Shown: positions 1-9,675, counted from the stretch's first letter. The stretch is 37,500 nucleotides of DNA from Anaeromyces robustus (GCA_002104895.1 MCFG01000004.1:1-37500), one strand, 5' to 3'. Translations and numbers: made by a program. Notes: a model not told the origin generated them from the sequence alone.

Positions 1-358
1 AGAATTCATTATCCTTATTTTTTTTTATTCATTTATTTATATTAAAAAAAGAATAAGATTTATATCTTTTTACATCAATTTTATTTAATTATGATAAATA
101 ATTACAACTAGTTAAATTTTGCATTAAAAATTTTCTATTTATTTACTTATTTATTTATTTATTTATTTGTTCAAAAAAAATAAATATATTTTAAATAATT
201 AAAAAAAAAAATGATATAATAAAAATAAATTTAATTCTTAATTATCCTATAAAAATGAAAATATTTAATAAATTAATATTATAATAATATTATATAAATA
301 ATTATTTAATATTAATATATTGATTTTAAAGAGAAAATCGAAATTAAAACAATTATAT
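1..358. other. 3' flank of first PD-(D/E)XK unit
   Basis: AT-rich non-coding sequence just downstream of the minus-strand gene ending at 359. It holds the family's shared 3' flank: a conserved direct-repeat core (about 55-140), a short (TTTA) run (about 137-170) and a conserved stretch up to the stop codon. Matching sequence lies downstream of the other family members (about 7850-8227, 14920-15401, 21040-21393). The window edge cuts the unit, so its outer limit is unknown. Confidence 0.7.
55..140 (-). repeat. PD-(D/E)XK flanking direct repeat, copy 1 (gene 3' side)
   Basis: Copy of a sequence found on both sides of the nuclease genes in one orientation, with recognisable words such as TTTAATTATGATAAATA and ACAACTAGTTA. 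Other copies are at about 1763, 7913, 14983, 16845, 21101 and 22819. The limits are approximate because the edges fade into A/T runs. Confidence 0.7.
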
Positions 359-1588
359 TCATTCTATTCTTCGTTTTTTTGCTCCATTATTATCAATTTC
401 AATACCTATTTCTTTACAAATTTTATTAAAATCTTCAGGTTCAATATTAAATTTTGATTTTAATTCGTCAATGTTATATTCCTTATTATCAATTAAGGTC
501 TTTAAATAATTTATATCTTTTTTGGAATGTCCTGTAAGATCTATTATTTCATCAATACTATAATTTTTTAAAATACTTTTCAATACTATTTTAATAGATT
601 CTAATTTTTGACCTTCCTCTTTACCTTTCTTTTTACCATCTTTAAAACCATTATAAGCAGCTGATTTTATATCAGACCAATGTTTAGATAATTGTTTATA
701 ACTTTCACGGATATATTTATCTTTAGATAATTCATATAATGTTCCTCTAGCTTTTAAAAAACATGTTGGTGTTTCTTTAGTTCTGAAATAACTATTATTT
801 GGATCAAGTAAAAAAAGAATCCAAGGAAATTGTTCTACCATTATTTCATTTGATTCATCTTTAAATTTGGGTAATTCAATAAAATGAAAATTTATTAAAT
901 CTTCAAAACCTTTTCCTTTTTTTGTATTTCTTTCTGAAATCTCAAAAATCCAATGACGTTGTTCCATATCCTCAGGGTCTTTAAATAAATTATAATTTAA
1001 GATATTAATCAAAATTACATTTGGTATGTCATCATATTTTTCACCTTTTGGTAAAGAATGAAAAATTATACCTGAAGCATAAAATAAAGATCTTTTAAAC
1101 ATATTACCTGTGTTAGAAAATTGAATTTCAATATTTATTAATTCATGATTTTCTGTTTCTGTTACCATTACAATTTCTTTATCATGGTATCGAAAATTAT
1201 AACTGGATTTTGATTTAGTTTCATTATCTTTTGTTTCCAAATTTAATTGTCTTAAACTTTCAACTAAAACATCCATTCTTACAGATTTTCCTATTACATT
1301 TTCATCGTTTTCACTATTTTTCTCGTTTTGATTTTTTCTTTTTCTCGTTTGTTTTTTATTTTTTGAAGTATTAATCAAAGCATTATCAGCAGTAACTGGT
1401 GTCAATTCAGGATTAATAAATCTTATATATATAATTTTATTCTCTAAATTTAATATATTATTTAAAAAATCAATCATAATATCTTTATTTTTATTAACTC
1501 CAAATAAACTCTTAAATACAAAATCATATCTTGGATCAAGATCAATATCTTCTTCATTAATAATTTTATAAATACTATCATTATCCAT
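359..1588 (-). CDS. PD-(D/E)XK nuclease family transposase-like protein, copy A
   Basis: A 409-residue protein of the PF12784 (PDDEXK_2)/Rpn-like family, restriction-endonuclease-fold nucleases that are mostly bacterial and are linked there to DNA cleavage and recombination. The N-terminus has the family signature DPRYDFVFKSLFG (18-30) and FLNNILNL (41-48). The putative catalytic residues are D106 in MDVLVE and E154/Q156 in IEIQF; an ExQ motif in place of ExK is common in this family. KRSLFYASG (165-173) follows. Residues 71-100 are a Lys/Asn/Glu-rich loop. The C-terminal linker has one FKDG unit, then KKKG and KEEG. The tail (QKLESIKIVLKSIL) is a different type from the 8228 and 21394 paralogues but resembles the broken copy at 6690-7443. 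No intron is evident and the ATG opens the family-wide N-terminus. Activity is unproven; it may be a domesticated or merely proliferating gene. Confidence 0.88.
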   Translation of the reverse strand: MDNDSIYKIINEEDIDLDPRYDFVFKSLFGVNKNKDIMIDFLNNILNLENKIIYIRFINPELTPVTADNALINTSKNKKQTRKRKNQNEKNSENDENVIGKSVRMDVLVESLRQLNLETKDNETKSKSSYNFRYHDKEIVMVTETENHELINIEIQFSNTGNMFKRSLFYASGIIFHSLPKGEKYDDIPNVILINILNYNLFKDPEDMEQRHWIFEISERNTKKGKGFEDLINFHFIELPKFKDESNEIMVEQFPWILFLLDPNNSYFRTKETPTCFLKARGTLYELSKDKYIRESYKQLSKHWSDIKSAAYNGFKDGKKKGKEEGQKLESIKIVLKSILKNYSIDEIIDLTGHSKKDINYLKTLIDNKEYNIDELKSKFNIEPEDFNKICKEIGIEIDNNGAKKRRIE

Positions 1589-1762
1589 AATTTATATAAT
1601 TTATTAATTTATCAATAACAAAATAAATAGTAATAACAAAACAAAAAAATTTTTTTTTAAATAATTATTAATTATTTTAAAACTATTACAATATAAAAAA
1701 AGAAAATAATTAATTTATTATATAATTAAAATTATTGTTATTTTTGTCTTAGAAAAAAAATT

Positions 1763-1838
1763 AAGATTTATATCTTTATCAATTTTATTTAATTATGATA
1801 AATATTTACAACTAGTTAAATTATGCATTAAAATTTAT
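1763..1838 (-). repeat. PD-(D/E)XK flanking direct repeat, copy 2 (gene 5' side)
   Basis: Upstream-side copy of the repeat at 55-140, in the same orientation. Together the two bracket the 359-1588 gene at a spacing of about 1.7 kb. Confidence 0.7.
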
Positions 1839-2121
1839 TTATTTTATTTTATTTAAAATGTTTTTTTTTTTTTTGAACAAAAAGAAAAAAAAAATGAATA
1901 ACTTAAAAAAAAATTTATAATATATATAAAAAATAAATTATATAAAGAAATGGACATACCAAATTGATTAAAAATTTTGGACAAACTATAAACTTTAATT
2001 ATTATTATTTTGAAACTTTTTTTTTTCTTTTCAATGTTATAAAAAAAAATTATATAATTAAAATTAGTTATTACAAATTTTAATAAATTATTTGTAATTT
2101 ATTCAATATTATTAATAGATA

Positions 2122-2163
2122 TGTTATGGCCATAAAAAAAAAATTTTTTTTATGGCCATAACA
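2122..2163. repeat. Hairpin with TGTTATGGCCAT arms, copy 1
   Basis: Inverted repeat: TGTTATGGCCAT followed by an A run, then a T run and ATGGCCATAACA. The inner A10/T8 tracts also pair, so nearly the whole 42 nt can form a hairpin. Homologous positions are 17292-17333 (similar size) and 23173-23188 (collapsed to a 16-bp palindrome). Confidence 0.85.
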
Positions 2164-2277
2164 AAATTTTATGTCTTTTTCATATATAATAATAATTTAA
2201 TTTTTTTTTTTTTTTTACATTATTTTAGTTTTTTAAAAAATTTTTCATTAAAAATTAATAAAATATTAGACATAACA

Positions 2278-2365
2278 TTAGACAAAGAACATATTATATT
2301 ATTAGTAATATAAACAATAAATTAGACAAAGAACATATTATATTATTAGTAATATAAACAATAAA
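2278..2365. repeat. 44-bp tandem duplication
   Basis: Two perfect consecutive copies of a 44-bp unit beginning TTAGACAAAGAAC. The same pair is at 23338-23425, so it predates the segmental duplication. Confidence 0.9.
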
Positions 2366-2585
2366 TAATGGTAAACATAATTTATAATATAAACATATAA
2401 AACATTTATTTTTAAATCTATTATTTATTTCTTAATATAATTATAAATAAGAATAAGTGAACATTATATTAAAAGATTTATAAAAATAGTAATGTATTTG
2501 TATTTTAAAATATAATCGTTATATTAAAAAATAATAATAAATAATGAAATAGCAATATTAAAGATTATAACAGTTATATAATTAT

Positions 2586-2617
<32 letters not shown>

Positions 2618-3087
2618 GCATAATTATAATAATAATAATTAAGGAAATATATTTAAACACTTGATTTCTTTTTTCACATAGTTACTTTTAATATTTTGTT
2701 TATATTCATATGATTTTTATTATAAGTATCATTAGTTTATTAAGGTCTTCATATATCGTTATTGTTATTTGATATTAAATAATTTTCTAATTTTCACAGT
2801 TTTTATATTTGCAGAAATTTATTGGAATAATTACAAAATATTAAAAATAAATTAAATTTAAATTTGAAATTGTTTTTTTATTTTTTTTTTTTTTTTTTTA
2901 TTTTTTTTTTTTTTTGAATGAGAATTCAAAATGATATTCCAAAAAATGATTAACTTAGAAAGTTATTTGATATGATAATATATGATAATATTAATAATAT
3001 TAATAGTAAAATTAATGATTATTATTGACTAAGTATTATCGCTTAATCGTTTAATTTTTTTTGAAACTTTTCATATTACATAATTCC

Positions 3088-3137
<50 letters not shown>

Positions 3138-3348
3138 GAAAAAATATAAATAATGTTTACTAAATTAAACAATAAATATCATATAAAATGAAGAATTTAA
3201 TTAATTTCTCTTTTATACTTGTGTAACTAATAAAAAGTTTTATTATTTTATAAATGTTTATATATAAAATATAAAAATAAAATAAATTATTAAATATTTT
3301 TTTATACCATAATCTATGTTGTGTAACTAATAAAAGTTCTAAATGAGT

Positions 3349-3545
3349 ATTTGTATTATAACAATATAATATAAAAATAATATATTTGTATTATAACAAT
3401 ATAATATAAAAATAATATATTTGTATTATAACAATATAATATAAAAATAATATATTTGTATTATAACAATATAATATAAAAATAATATATTTGTATTATA
3501 ACAATATAATATAAAAATAATATATTTGTATTATAACAATATAAT
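3349..3545. repeat. 35-bp minisatellite, about 5.6 copies
   Basis: Perfect 35-bp units; ACAATATAAT recurs at 3361, 3396, 3431, 3466, 3501 and 3536. The equivalent position in the duplicate block (about 24308-24335) has only one unit, so the array expanded or contracted after the duplication. Confidence 0.93.
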
Positions 3546-4300
3546 ATAATATTAAACCACAATAAAAGAGAAAATATAAAAAGAAATTTTAAAAAAAAAA
3601 ACTAAGTATGGTTAAAAAACTTTAAAAATAAAATATAATGTAATAGTAATTATCATAATCATGTATTTTCATCTATACCATAGGAAGAAAAATTAAAAAT
3701 AGTTAAAACTGTTATGGATGATACTATTTTACTGAAGAAGGAAAAAAGAGCCTATATCGTTATAATTAATACAATAATAATATATAACAATTACAATATA
3801 ATAATTTAATATTATGAATTATTCAATTATTCAATTATTCAATTATTCAATTATTCAATTAATTAAATTGAAGATATATGAACATTATATATATATATAT
3901 TTATATAATAAATAACTATAATATAAAATCTTATAATATTTTGAAATCTATTAAATTAAACTACAGTTATTAATAATAAAATATCATTAAAATTATCTCT
4001 TATTTATAATATTATAATAATAATTTTTTATAATTTCAAAATAAATGTGTAATATATGAAATAAAAAAATTACTGAATTTCATATTTTTCATTGAATTCT
4101 TAAATTTCTTTATTCTATGATGATAAATTGTTGTTGTTATTTTACTTTTATATATATATATCTATTATATCTATTAAGGTTTATTGGATACATCAAACGG
4201 CTTAAGATTTTCCTATTAATTATTTTTTTTTTTTTTTAAATTCTTTAATGGATATTAAAATTAATTTTTTAACTATAATTATATTATAAAAATAATGTAC

Positions 4301-4345
4301 GTTTTATATATACATTAATGTATAACATTAATGTATATATAAAAC
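4301..4345. repeat. Perfect 21-bp-arm palindrome, copy 1
   Basis: Arms 4301-4321 and 4325-4345 are exact reverse complements around an ATA loop. It lies about 740 bp upstream of the GT17 fragment and is repeated at 25044-25088 upstream of the intact GT17 gene. It could form a cruciform or hairpin; no function is known. Confidence 0.93.
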
Positions 4346-4606
4346 ATATGAAATTATTTTTTTAATAAATTAAACTTTATATATATATTTTTTAATAAAA
4401 TTAAACTTTATATATATATTTTTTACTATATTATTTTTATATTAATCAACCAATTATTGATAATTAAAATGTAAAATAATAAAATAAAAAAGAATAAGAG
4501 AAAGTTCCTTTTTAATACATATTAAATTACTAAATAACTAAATAAATAAATAATTATATAAATAAATAAATCATAAATAAATAAATAACTAAATTAAATA
4601 AATAAT

Positions 4607-4607
<1 letters not shown>

Positions 4608-4670
<63 letters not shown>

Positions 4671-4671
4671 A
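4608..4671. repeat. (AAAT)n microsatellite
   Basis: About 15 tetranucleotide units in the GT17 upstream region. A similar run lies at about 25348-25413 in the duplicate block. Confidence 0.9.
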
Positions 4672-5083
4672 CATAATTATTTATTAATCACAAAATATAT
4701 ATAGATATTTTTTTTTCTTTTTTATTACTTTTTTTTTTTTAAAAAAAAAATAAAAAACATAAAATAAGATAAATCGAAGTAACAGAAATAATATAATCAA
4801 TAATTATTTTTTTTTAAGGCTTTTAAGAATTTTTTTATATATCATATTGTTTGAATATATACAATAATAACATATAATAATTTCTTTTTTTAAATAAAAA
4901 TTTAATATTAAAAAAATTCTCAAAAATCATTAATAATTCATATTTTAAAATGAAATAATAAAATAACTATACATGAAATAAAAAAAAAAAAAAAACAAAT
5001 TAAATTAATATATATAAATAAATACCTATATAATATATAAATTTAAAATAAACCAATAAATAAGAATTTTATGTCAATACAAA

Positions 5084-5756
5084 ATGGCTGTTTATACATT
5101 ATTAAATTCAGATGATAATTTACCATTAATAGATGGTCAAACAAATAAAAAAAAAACATGGGAAAAATCGAATAACAAGATTTTTTGCACGTCATAAAAG
5201 AAAAATAAGAAGATTACTTATATTTTTATTTTTATCCGCATTTTTAATTTTCTTATATATCTATTCTACTTATTATTATTGTTCTGAACCTACTATTAAC
5301 GATAAAGAATATTCAAAAATAAAAGGTGAATCTTATTATGATAAATATGGCATAGATTTAAATCAATATTTAACAAAAGAAATGTATAGTCAAAAAATTC
5401 CAGGTAATGATACTTTAGATAGTTGGGATTTATATACTCCTGTTTGTCCACATTTAGAACCTGTACATTACCCAAAAGAAATATTAAATCCAAATTGTGA
5501 AGATATTGGACTTCAATTTGTTGATTTTAAGAATAATTTAGGTAGAGGAAAACCACATATCTTACATTTACATAGTATAACAACTCAAATAAAAAATTGG
5601 AATGAATGGTCTAAACGTGATGATAAAATTGTACCAAATTATTATTATAAAAATGTAGAAAATTTAGTCGATGATACTTATCATCCTTTTGATTATGGTT
5701 ATTATGATGAAAATGAAACAATATTAAAAAATGAAGAAGATACTATATCATTTTAT
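5084..5756 (+). pseudogene. Truncated and frameshifted GT17 glycosyltransferase 5' fragment
   Basis: The first ~224 codons of a GT17 gene, almost identical to the start of the intact gene at 25838. The equivalent ATG is at 5084. An A-run at 5147-5156 has ten A's where the intact copy has nine, so the original frame is lost about 20 codons in; an ATG at 5133 can still read a 210-aa product in the downstream frame. Residues for the signal-anchor membrane segment and the luminal stem are present, but the sequence leaves the gene at 5757, before the catalytic domain, and stops at 5765. No enzymatic activity is expected. The breakpoint is one end of the ~4 kb segmental duplication. Confidence 0.9.
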
Positions 5757-6354
5757 CCTTATTAGATTATAATCTTCACTGAAATACATATCTTATACCA
5801 CCATCAATAATAAAAAATATCAATACCATAACCAGCACTTTTGAAATAATAATTATTATCATAGGATGCTGTAATTTTCTGGATAATATCTAGATTAAGA
5901 CAGAAGAAATAAAATGAGAAAAAGAAATTCATATTTTGATAGGTACACTTTCTTCTCGTACCAAAACACCTTCCCAATGAGTTTCTTCTTTTATCATATC
6001 GACATTATATATATATTTTTTATTTTTACCAATTGTAGTATTGATATGACTGTCCTTTGTTGTTTTACTATTATTATTATTATTATCATTATTATTATCA
6101 TTACGACTAGCATAATTTTCATTTTCATTATCATAAATATCTTCTATTTTAACTTTTTTTCCTTTTTTACTATATTAAAACTATCAATTAAAAATTGCTT
6201 TTGCCATTCTTTCAACATTTAAAAGTTGTTAAATGTTTTCTTTTACAATATCAGAAAGATAAGCTTTAATAGTATAATAATTTAAAATAGAACAAGCAAA
6301 ACTTATTAAACTTGATTCGAATGGAATATATTCTACTGTTGAATGGAGTGAACG

Positions 6355-6398
<44 letters not shown>

Positions 6399-6670
6399 TA
6401 CTATTACTATTACTATTATTATTATTATTATTATTATGATCTTCAATATCAATATTGGGTTGATTTCTATTAATAAATTTTCTTTTCTTAGTGAAAAGTT
6501 TATCTTCTTTTTGACGTTTTTCAAGAAATTTGAAATAATTTCATTTATCTCTCCATTTTCTAAACGATAATAAGAATCTATATTATCTTCAATAATTTCA
6601 TACTATTCATTTTTTTTTTTCTTTTCATTAATTTTAATAAATTCTAATTTGATACTAAAATGATAATCGA
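5757..6670 (-). pseudogene. Degraded minus-strand gene remnant of unknown family
   Basis: Reading the minus strand gives coding-like patches split by stops and frame changes: IEDNIDSYYRLENGEINEII near 6580, an Asn/Ser-rich tract near 6357-6440, then KRSLHSTVEYIPFESSLIS and YYTIKAYLSDIVKENI near 6250-6350, VKIEDIYDNENENYASRND near 6090-6160, and HWEGVLVREESVPIKI near 5935-5985. The mixed-composition patches around an Asn homopolymer look like a decayed protein gene rather than chance. I do not recognise the family. It is wedged between the GT17 breakpoint and a broken nuclease gene, so it probably came in with the same rearrangements. Forward-strand reading frames here are shadows of its low-complexity tract. 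Confidence 0.5.
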
Positions 6671-6689
6671 AAAATTACAATAATTATAT

Positions 6690-7443
6690 TCATTTTGTTC
6701 TTTGTTTTTTTGTTTCATTATTATCAATTTCATTATTATCCATTTTAATACCTATTTCTTTACAAATTTTATCAAAATCTTCATGTTCAATATTAAATTT
6801 TGATTCTAATTCGTTAATTATTCCTTATTATCAATTTCATTATTATCCATTTTAATACCTATTTCTTTACAAATTTTATCAAAATCTTCATGTTCAATAT
6901 TAAATTTTGATTCTAATTCGTTAATTATTCCTTATTATCAATTAAGTTCTTTAAATAATTTATATTTTCTTTGGAAAGTCCTGTAAGATCTATTATATCA
7001 TCAATACTATAATTTTTTAAAATACTTTTCAATACTATTTTAATAGATTCTAATTTTTGACCTTTCTTTTGACCTTTCTCCATACCTTTCTCCATACCTT
7101 TCTCCATACCTTCCTTTATACCTTCTTTTATACCATCTTTGAAACCATTATAAGCAGATGATTTTATATCAGACTAATGTTTTGTTATTTGTTTATAACT
7201 TTCACGGATATATTTATCTTTAGATAATTCATTTAATGTTCCTCTAGCTTTTAAAAAACATGTTGGTGTTTTGTCAGTTCTAAAATAACTATTATTTGGA
7301 TCAAGTAAAAAAAGAATCCAAGGAAATTGTTTTTTCATTATTTCATTTGATTCATTTTTAAATTTGGGTAATTCAATAAAATGAAATTTTATTAAATCAA
7401 AACCTTTTCCTTCTTCATTATTAATATTAATTATATAATCCAT
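6690..7443 (-). pseudogene. PD-(D/E)XK nuclease pseudogene, internally deleted
   Basis: Begins MDYIININNE, like the 8228 gene, then jumps to EGKGFDLIKFHFIELPKF, losing about 220 codons including the whole catalytic core. A Trp codon in the conserved KHWSDIKS stretch is a stop (TAG) at about 7172-7174. The linker repeats are IKEG and MEKG units instead of KIEG, and the tail (QKLESIKIVLKSIL) is of the copy-A type although the front is of the 8228 type, so this copy is mosaic as well as broken. A small deletion near 6925 shifts the frame again, and the last ~107 bp are duplicated (6721-6934). Non-functional as a nuclease. Confidence 0.88.
6721..6934. repeat. 107-bp tandem duplication at pseudogene 3' end
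   Basis: Two adjacent copies (6721-6827 and 6828-6934) of the segment that encodes the nuclease C-terminal tail. It is unique to this broken family member. Confidence 0.9.
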
Positions 7444-8227
7444 CCATAATTTATATAATTTATCAATTTATCAATAATATATAAATAATAATAACAAAAA
7501 AAAATTTTTTTTTTTTTTAAATAATGATTAATTATTTAAAACTATTAATATATAAAAAAAAGAAAATAATTTATTTATTATATAATTAAAATTATTATTA
7601 TTTTTTATTTTAAGTAATTGGATTTTCTAGTTTTATAATAAAATTAAAAAAAAAAAAAAAATAAAAAAAAAAATGGTTTGGCAATTAATTAACGGTATAA
7701 CTTATACAACGAGAACTTAATTGTATAATTTTACAAAATAAAAAATACAATTAAATTTGATATGTATAAAAATTAAATAAAATTCAAAAATTATTATTTA
7801 TGTTTTAAATAAAGAAATTTACTTAACACACCTAAATATTTATAAAAAAGGAATTCAATTATCCTAACATTTACTTATTTTTTTTTATTCATTTATTTAT
7901 CTTAAAAAAAGAATAAAATTTATATCTTTTTACATCAATTTTATTTAATTATGATAAATAATTACAACTAGTTAGATTTTGCATTAAAATTTTTCTATTT
8001 ATTTACTTATATATTTATTTATTTATTTATTTGTTCAAAAAAAAAAATAAATATATTTTAAATAATTAAAAAAAAAAAATGATATAATAAAAATAAATTT
8101 AATTCTTAATTATCCTATAAAAAATGAAAATATTTAATAAATTAATATTATAATAATATTATATAAATAATTATTTAATATTAATATATTGATTTTAAAG
8201 AGAAAATCGAAATTAAAATAATTATAT
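7444..8227. other. Intergenic spacer, type I
   Basis: No gene seen. It contains the 5' flank of the pseudogene, then a ~300-bp segment with words such as AATTAACGGTATAACTTATA and AACACACCTAAATATTTATA, then the 3' flank of the next nuclease gene with a flanking repeat at 7913-8000. Closely similar spacers are at 14620-15401 and 20664-21393, which marks the tandem-unit structure. Confidence 0.75.
7913..8000 (-). repeat. PD-(D/E)XK flanking direct repeat, copy 3
   Basis: Same core as 55-140, on the 3' side of the 8228-9520 gene. Confidence 0.7.
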
Positions 8228-9520
8228 TCATTCTATTCTTCGTTTTTTTGCTCCATTATTATCAATTTCAATACCTATTTCTTTACAAATTTTATCAAAA
8301 TCTTCAGGTTCAATATTAAATTTTGATTTTAATTCGTCAATGTTATATTCCTTATTATCAACTAAGGTCTTTAAATAATTTATATCTTCTATGGATAATT
8401 CTGAAAATTTTATTATAGTATCAATATTATAATTACCTAAAATACCCGTCATTGCTACTTCAATAGATTTTAATTGAGCACCTTCATTTTTACCTTCTAT
8501 TTTACCTTCTATTTTACCTTCTATTTTACCTTCTATTTTACCATCTTTGAAACCATCTTTGAAACCATCTTTGAAACCATTATAAGCAGCTGATTTTATA
8601 TCAGACCAATGTTTTGTTATTTGTTTATAACTTTCACGGATATATTTATCTCTAGATAATTCATATAATGTTCCTCTAGCTTTTAAAAAGCATGTTGGTG
8701 TTTTGTCAGTTCTAAAATAACTATTATTTGGATCAAGTAAAAAAAGAATCCAAGGAAATTGCTTTTTCATTATTTCATTTGATTCATCTTCAAATTTGGG
8801 TAATTCAATAAAATGAAATTTTATTAAATCTTCAAAACCTTTTCCTTTTTTAGTACTTTTTTCTGTAACTTCAAAAATCCAATGACATTGTTCCATATCT
8901 TCAGGGTCTGTAAATAAATTATAATTTAAGATATTAATCAAAATTACATTTGGTATTTCTTCATATTTCTCTCTACTTGGTATAGAATAAAAAAGTGTGC
9001 CTGAAGCATGAAATAAAGATCTTTTAAACAAATTACCTGTTTTAGGAAATTGAATTTCAATAATTATAAATTCATGATTTTCTGTTTCTGTTACCATTAC
9101 AATTTCTTTATCACGATATAGATAATTATAATTGGATTTTGATTCTGTTTTATTATATTTTGTTTTCATATTTAATTGTCTTAAATTTTGAACTAAAACA
9201 TCCATTCTTCCAGATTTTCCATTTTTATTTTCATTACATATTATATTTTCATTATTTCCACTATTTTTTCTTTCTTCATTTTCTTTTTTCTTTTTTCTAT
9301 TTTTTGAATTTTTAATCAAAGAATTATCAGCAGTAACTGATGGCAATTCAAAATTAATAAATTCTATACTTATAATTTTATCCTCTAAATTTAATATATT
9401 GTTTAAAAAATCAATCATAACATCTTTATTTTTTTCAACTCCAAATATACTCTTAAATATAATATTATATTTTGGTTCAAGATCAATATCTTCATTATTA
9501 ATATCAATTATATAATCCAT
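8228..9520 (-). CDS. PD-(D/E)XK nuclease family transposase-like protein, copy B
   Basis: A 430-residue intact member. LEPKYNIIFKSIFG (14-27) and FLNNILNL (38-45) begin the fold; D107 in RMDVLV and E155/Q157 in IEIQF are the likely active-site residues, followed by KRSLFHASG. A Lys-rich loop (about 70-103) interrupts the core. The linker carries three FKDG and four KIEG units plus KNEG, encoded by in-frame 12-bp repeats. The tail is the AQLKSIEVAMTGIL type shared with 15402 and 21394. A LINE lies only about 95 bp upstream of the ATG (insertion near 9616), so its original promoter region has been split. It is most similar to the 21394 and broken 19360 copies. Family function is nucleolytic; the role in this genome is unknown. 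Confidence 0.88.
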   Translation of the reverse strand: MDYIIDINNEDIDLEPKYNIIFKSIFGVEKNKDVMIDFLNNILNLEDKIISIEFINFELPSVTADNSLIKNSKNRKKKKENEERKNSGNNENIICNENKNGKSGRMDVLVQNLRQLNMKTKYNKTESKSNYNYLYRDKEIVMVTETENHEFIIIEIQFPKTGNLFKRSLFHASGTLFYSIPSREKYEEIPNVILINILNYNLFTDPEDMEQCHWIFEVTEKSTKKGKGFEDLIKFHFIELPKFEDESNEIMKKQFPWILFLLDPNNSYFRTDKTPTCFLKARGTLYELSRDKYIRESYKQITKHWSDIKSAAYNGFKDGFKDGFKDGKIEGKIEGKIEGKIEGKNEGAQLKSIEVAMTGILGNYNIDTIIKFSELSIEDINYLKTLVDNKEYNIDELKSKFNIEPEDFDKICKEIGIEIDNNGAKKRRIE

Positions 9521-9615
9521 AATTTATATAATTTATATAATTTATCAATAACAAATAAATAATAATAACAAAAAAAAATTTTTTTTCTTTAAATAATTAT
9601 TAATTATTTAAAAAT

Positions 9616-9616
9616 A

Positions 9617-9626
<10 letters not shown>
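9616..9626. repeat. LINE target-site duplication, left copy
   Basis: ATTAATATATA in the 5' flank of the 8228-9520 gene. It recurs at 14620-14630, where the interrupted flank resumes. A short (TA)n run separates it from the element's poly(A) tail. Confidence 0.75.
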
Positions 9627-9655
<29 letters not shown>

Positions 9656-9675
9656 TTTTTATACTAGGATTAATC

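Larger units (their letters stand above)
1589..5083. other. Long intergenic AT-rich region between PD-(D/E)XK copy A and the GT17 fragment
   Basis: No credible gene is seen. The region holds the 5' flank of the nuclease gene, a flanking repeat (1763-1838), a hairpin with TGTTATGGCCAT arms (2122-2163), a 44-bp tandem duplication (2278-2365), a 35-bp minisatellite (about 3349-3545), an 8-bp TTCAATTA array (about 3816-3862), a 21-bp-arm palindrome (4301-4345) and an (AAAT)n run (about 4608-4671). From about 1740 on it matches 22790-25837 almost base for base, apart from repeat lengths and a 207-bp indel at 2833-3039. Confidence 0.8.
1740..5756. repeat. Segmental duplication, left copy
   Basis: Colinear and nearly identical to about 22790-26509. 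It spans the upstream region of a PD-(D/E)XK gene, a long intergenic stretch and the 5' end of a GT17 gene. Identity ends sharply at 5756/26509, inside the GT17 reading frame. Differences are mostly repeat copy number, scattered substitutions and the 2833-3039 insertion or deletion. The left limit is blurred because the adjoining nuclease genes are themselves more distant paralogues. Confidence 0.9.

Noticed and set aside
3349-3545. Regularly spaced repeat that might be taken for a CRISPR array
   Set aside because: Units are directly abutting and identical, with no unique spacers, in a eukaryotic context; it is a minisatellite.
5914-6222. Forward reading frame rich in Ile/Phe
   Set aside because: Shadow of the decayed minus-strand gene, including its Asn tract read as Ile.
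6333-6524. Minus-strand 63-residue frame with Ile/Val runs
   Set aside because: Off-frame reading of the Asn/Ser tract; the adjacent frame gives the more protein-like sequence.
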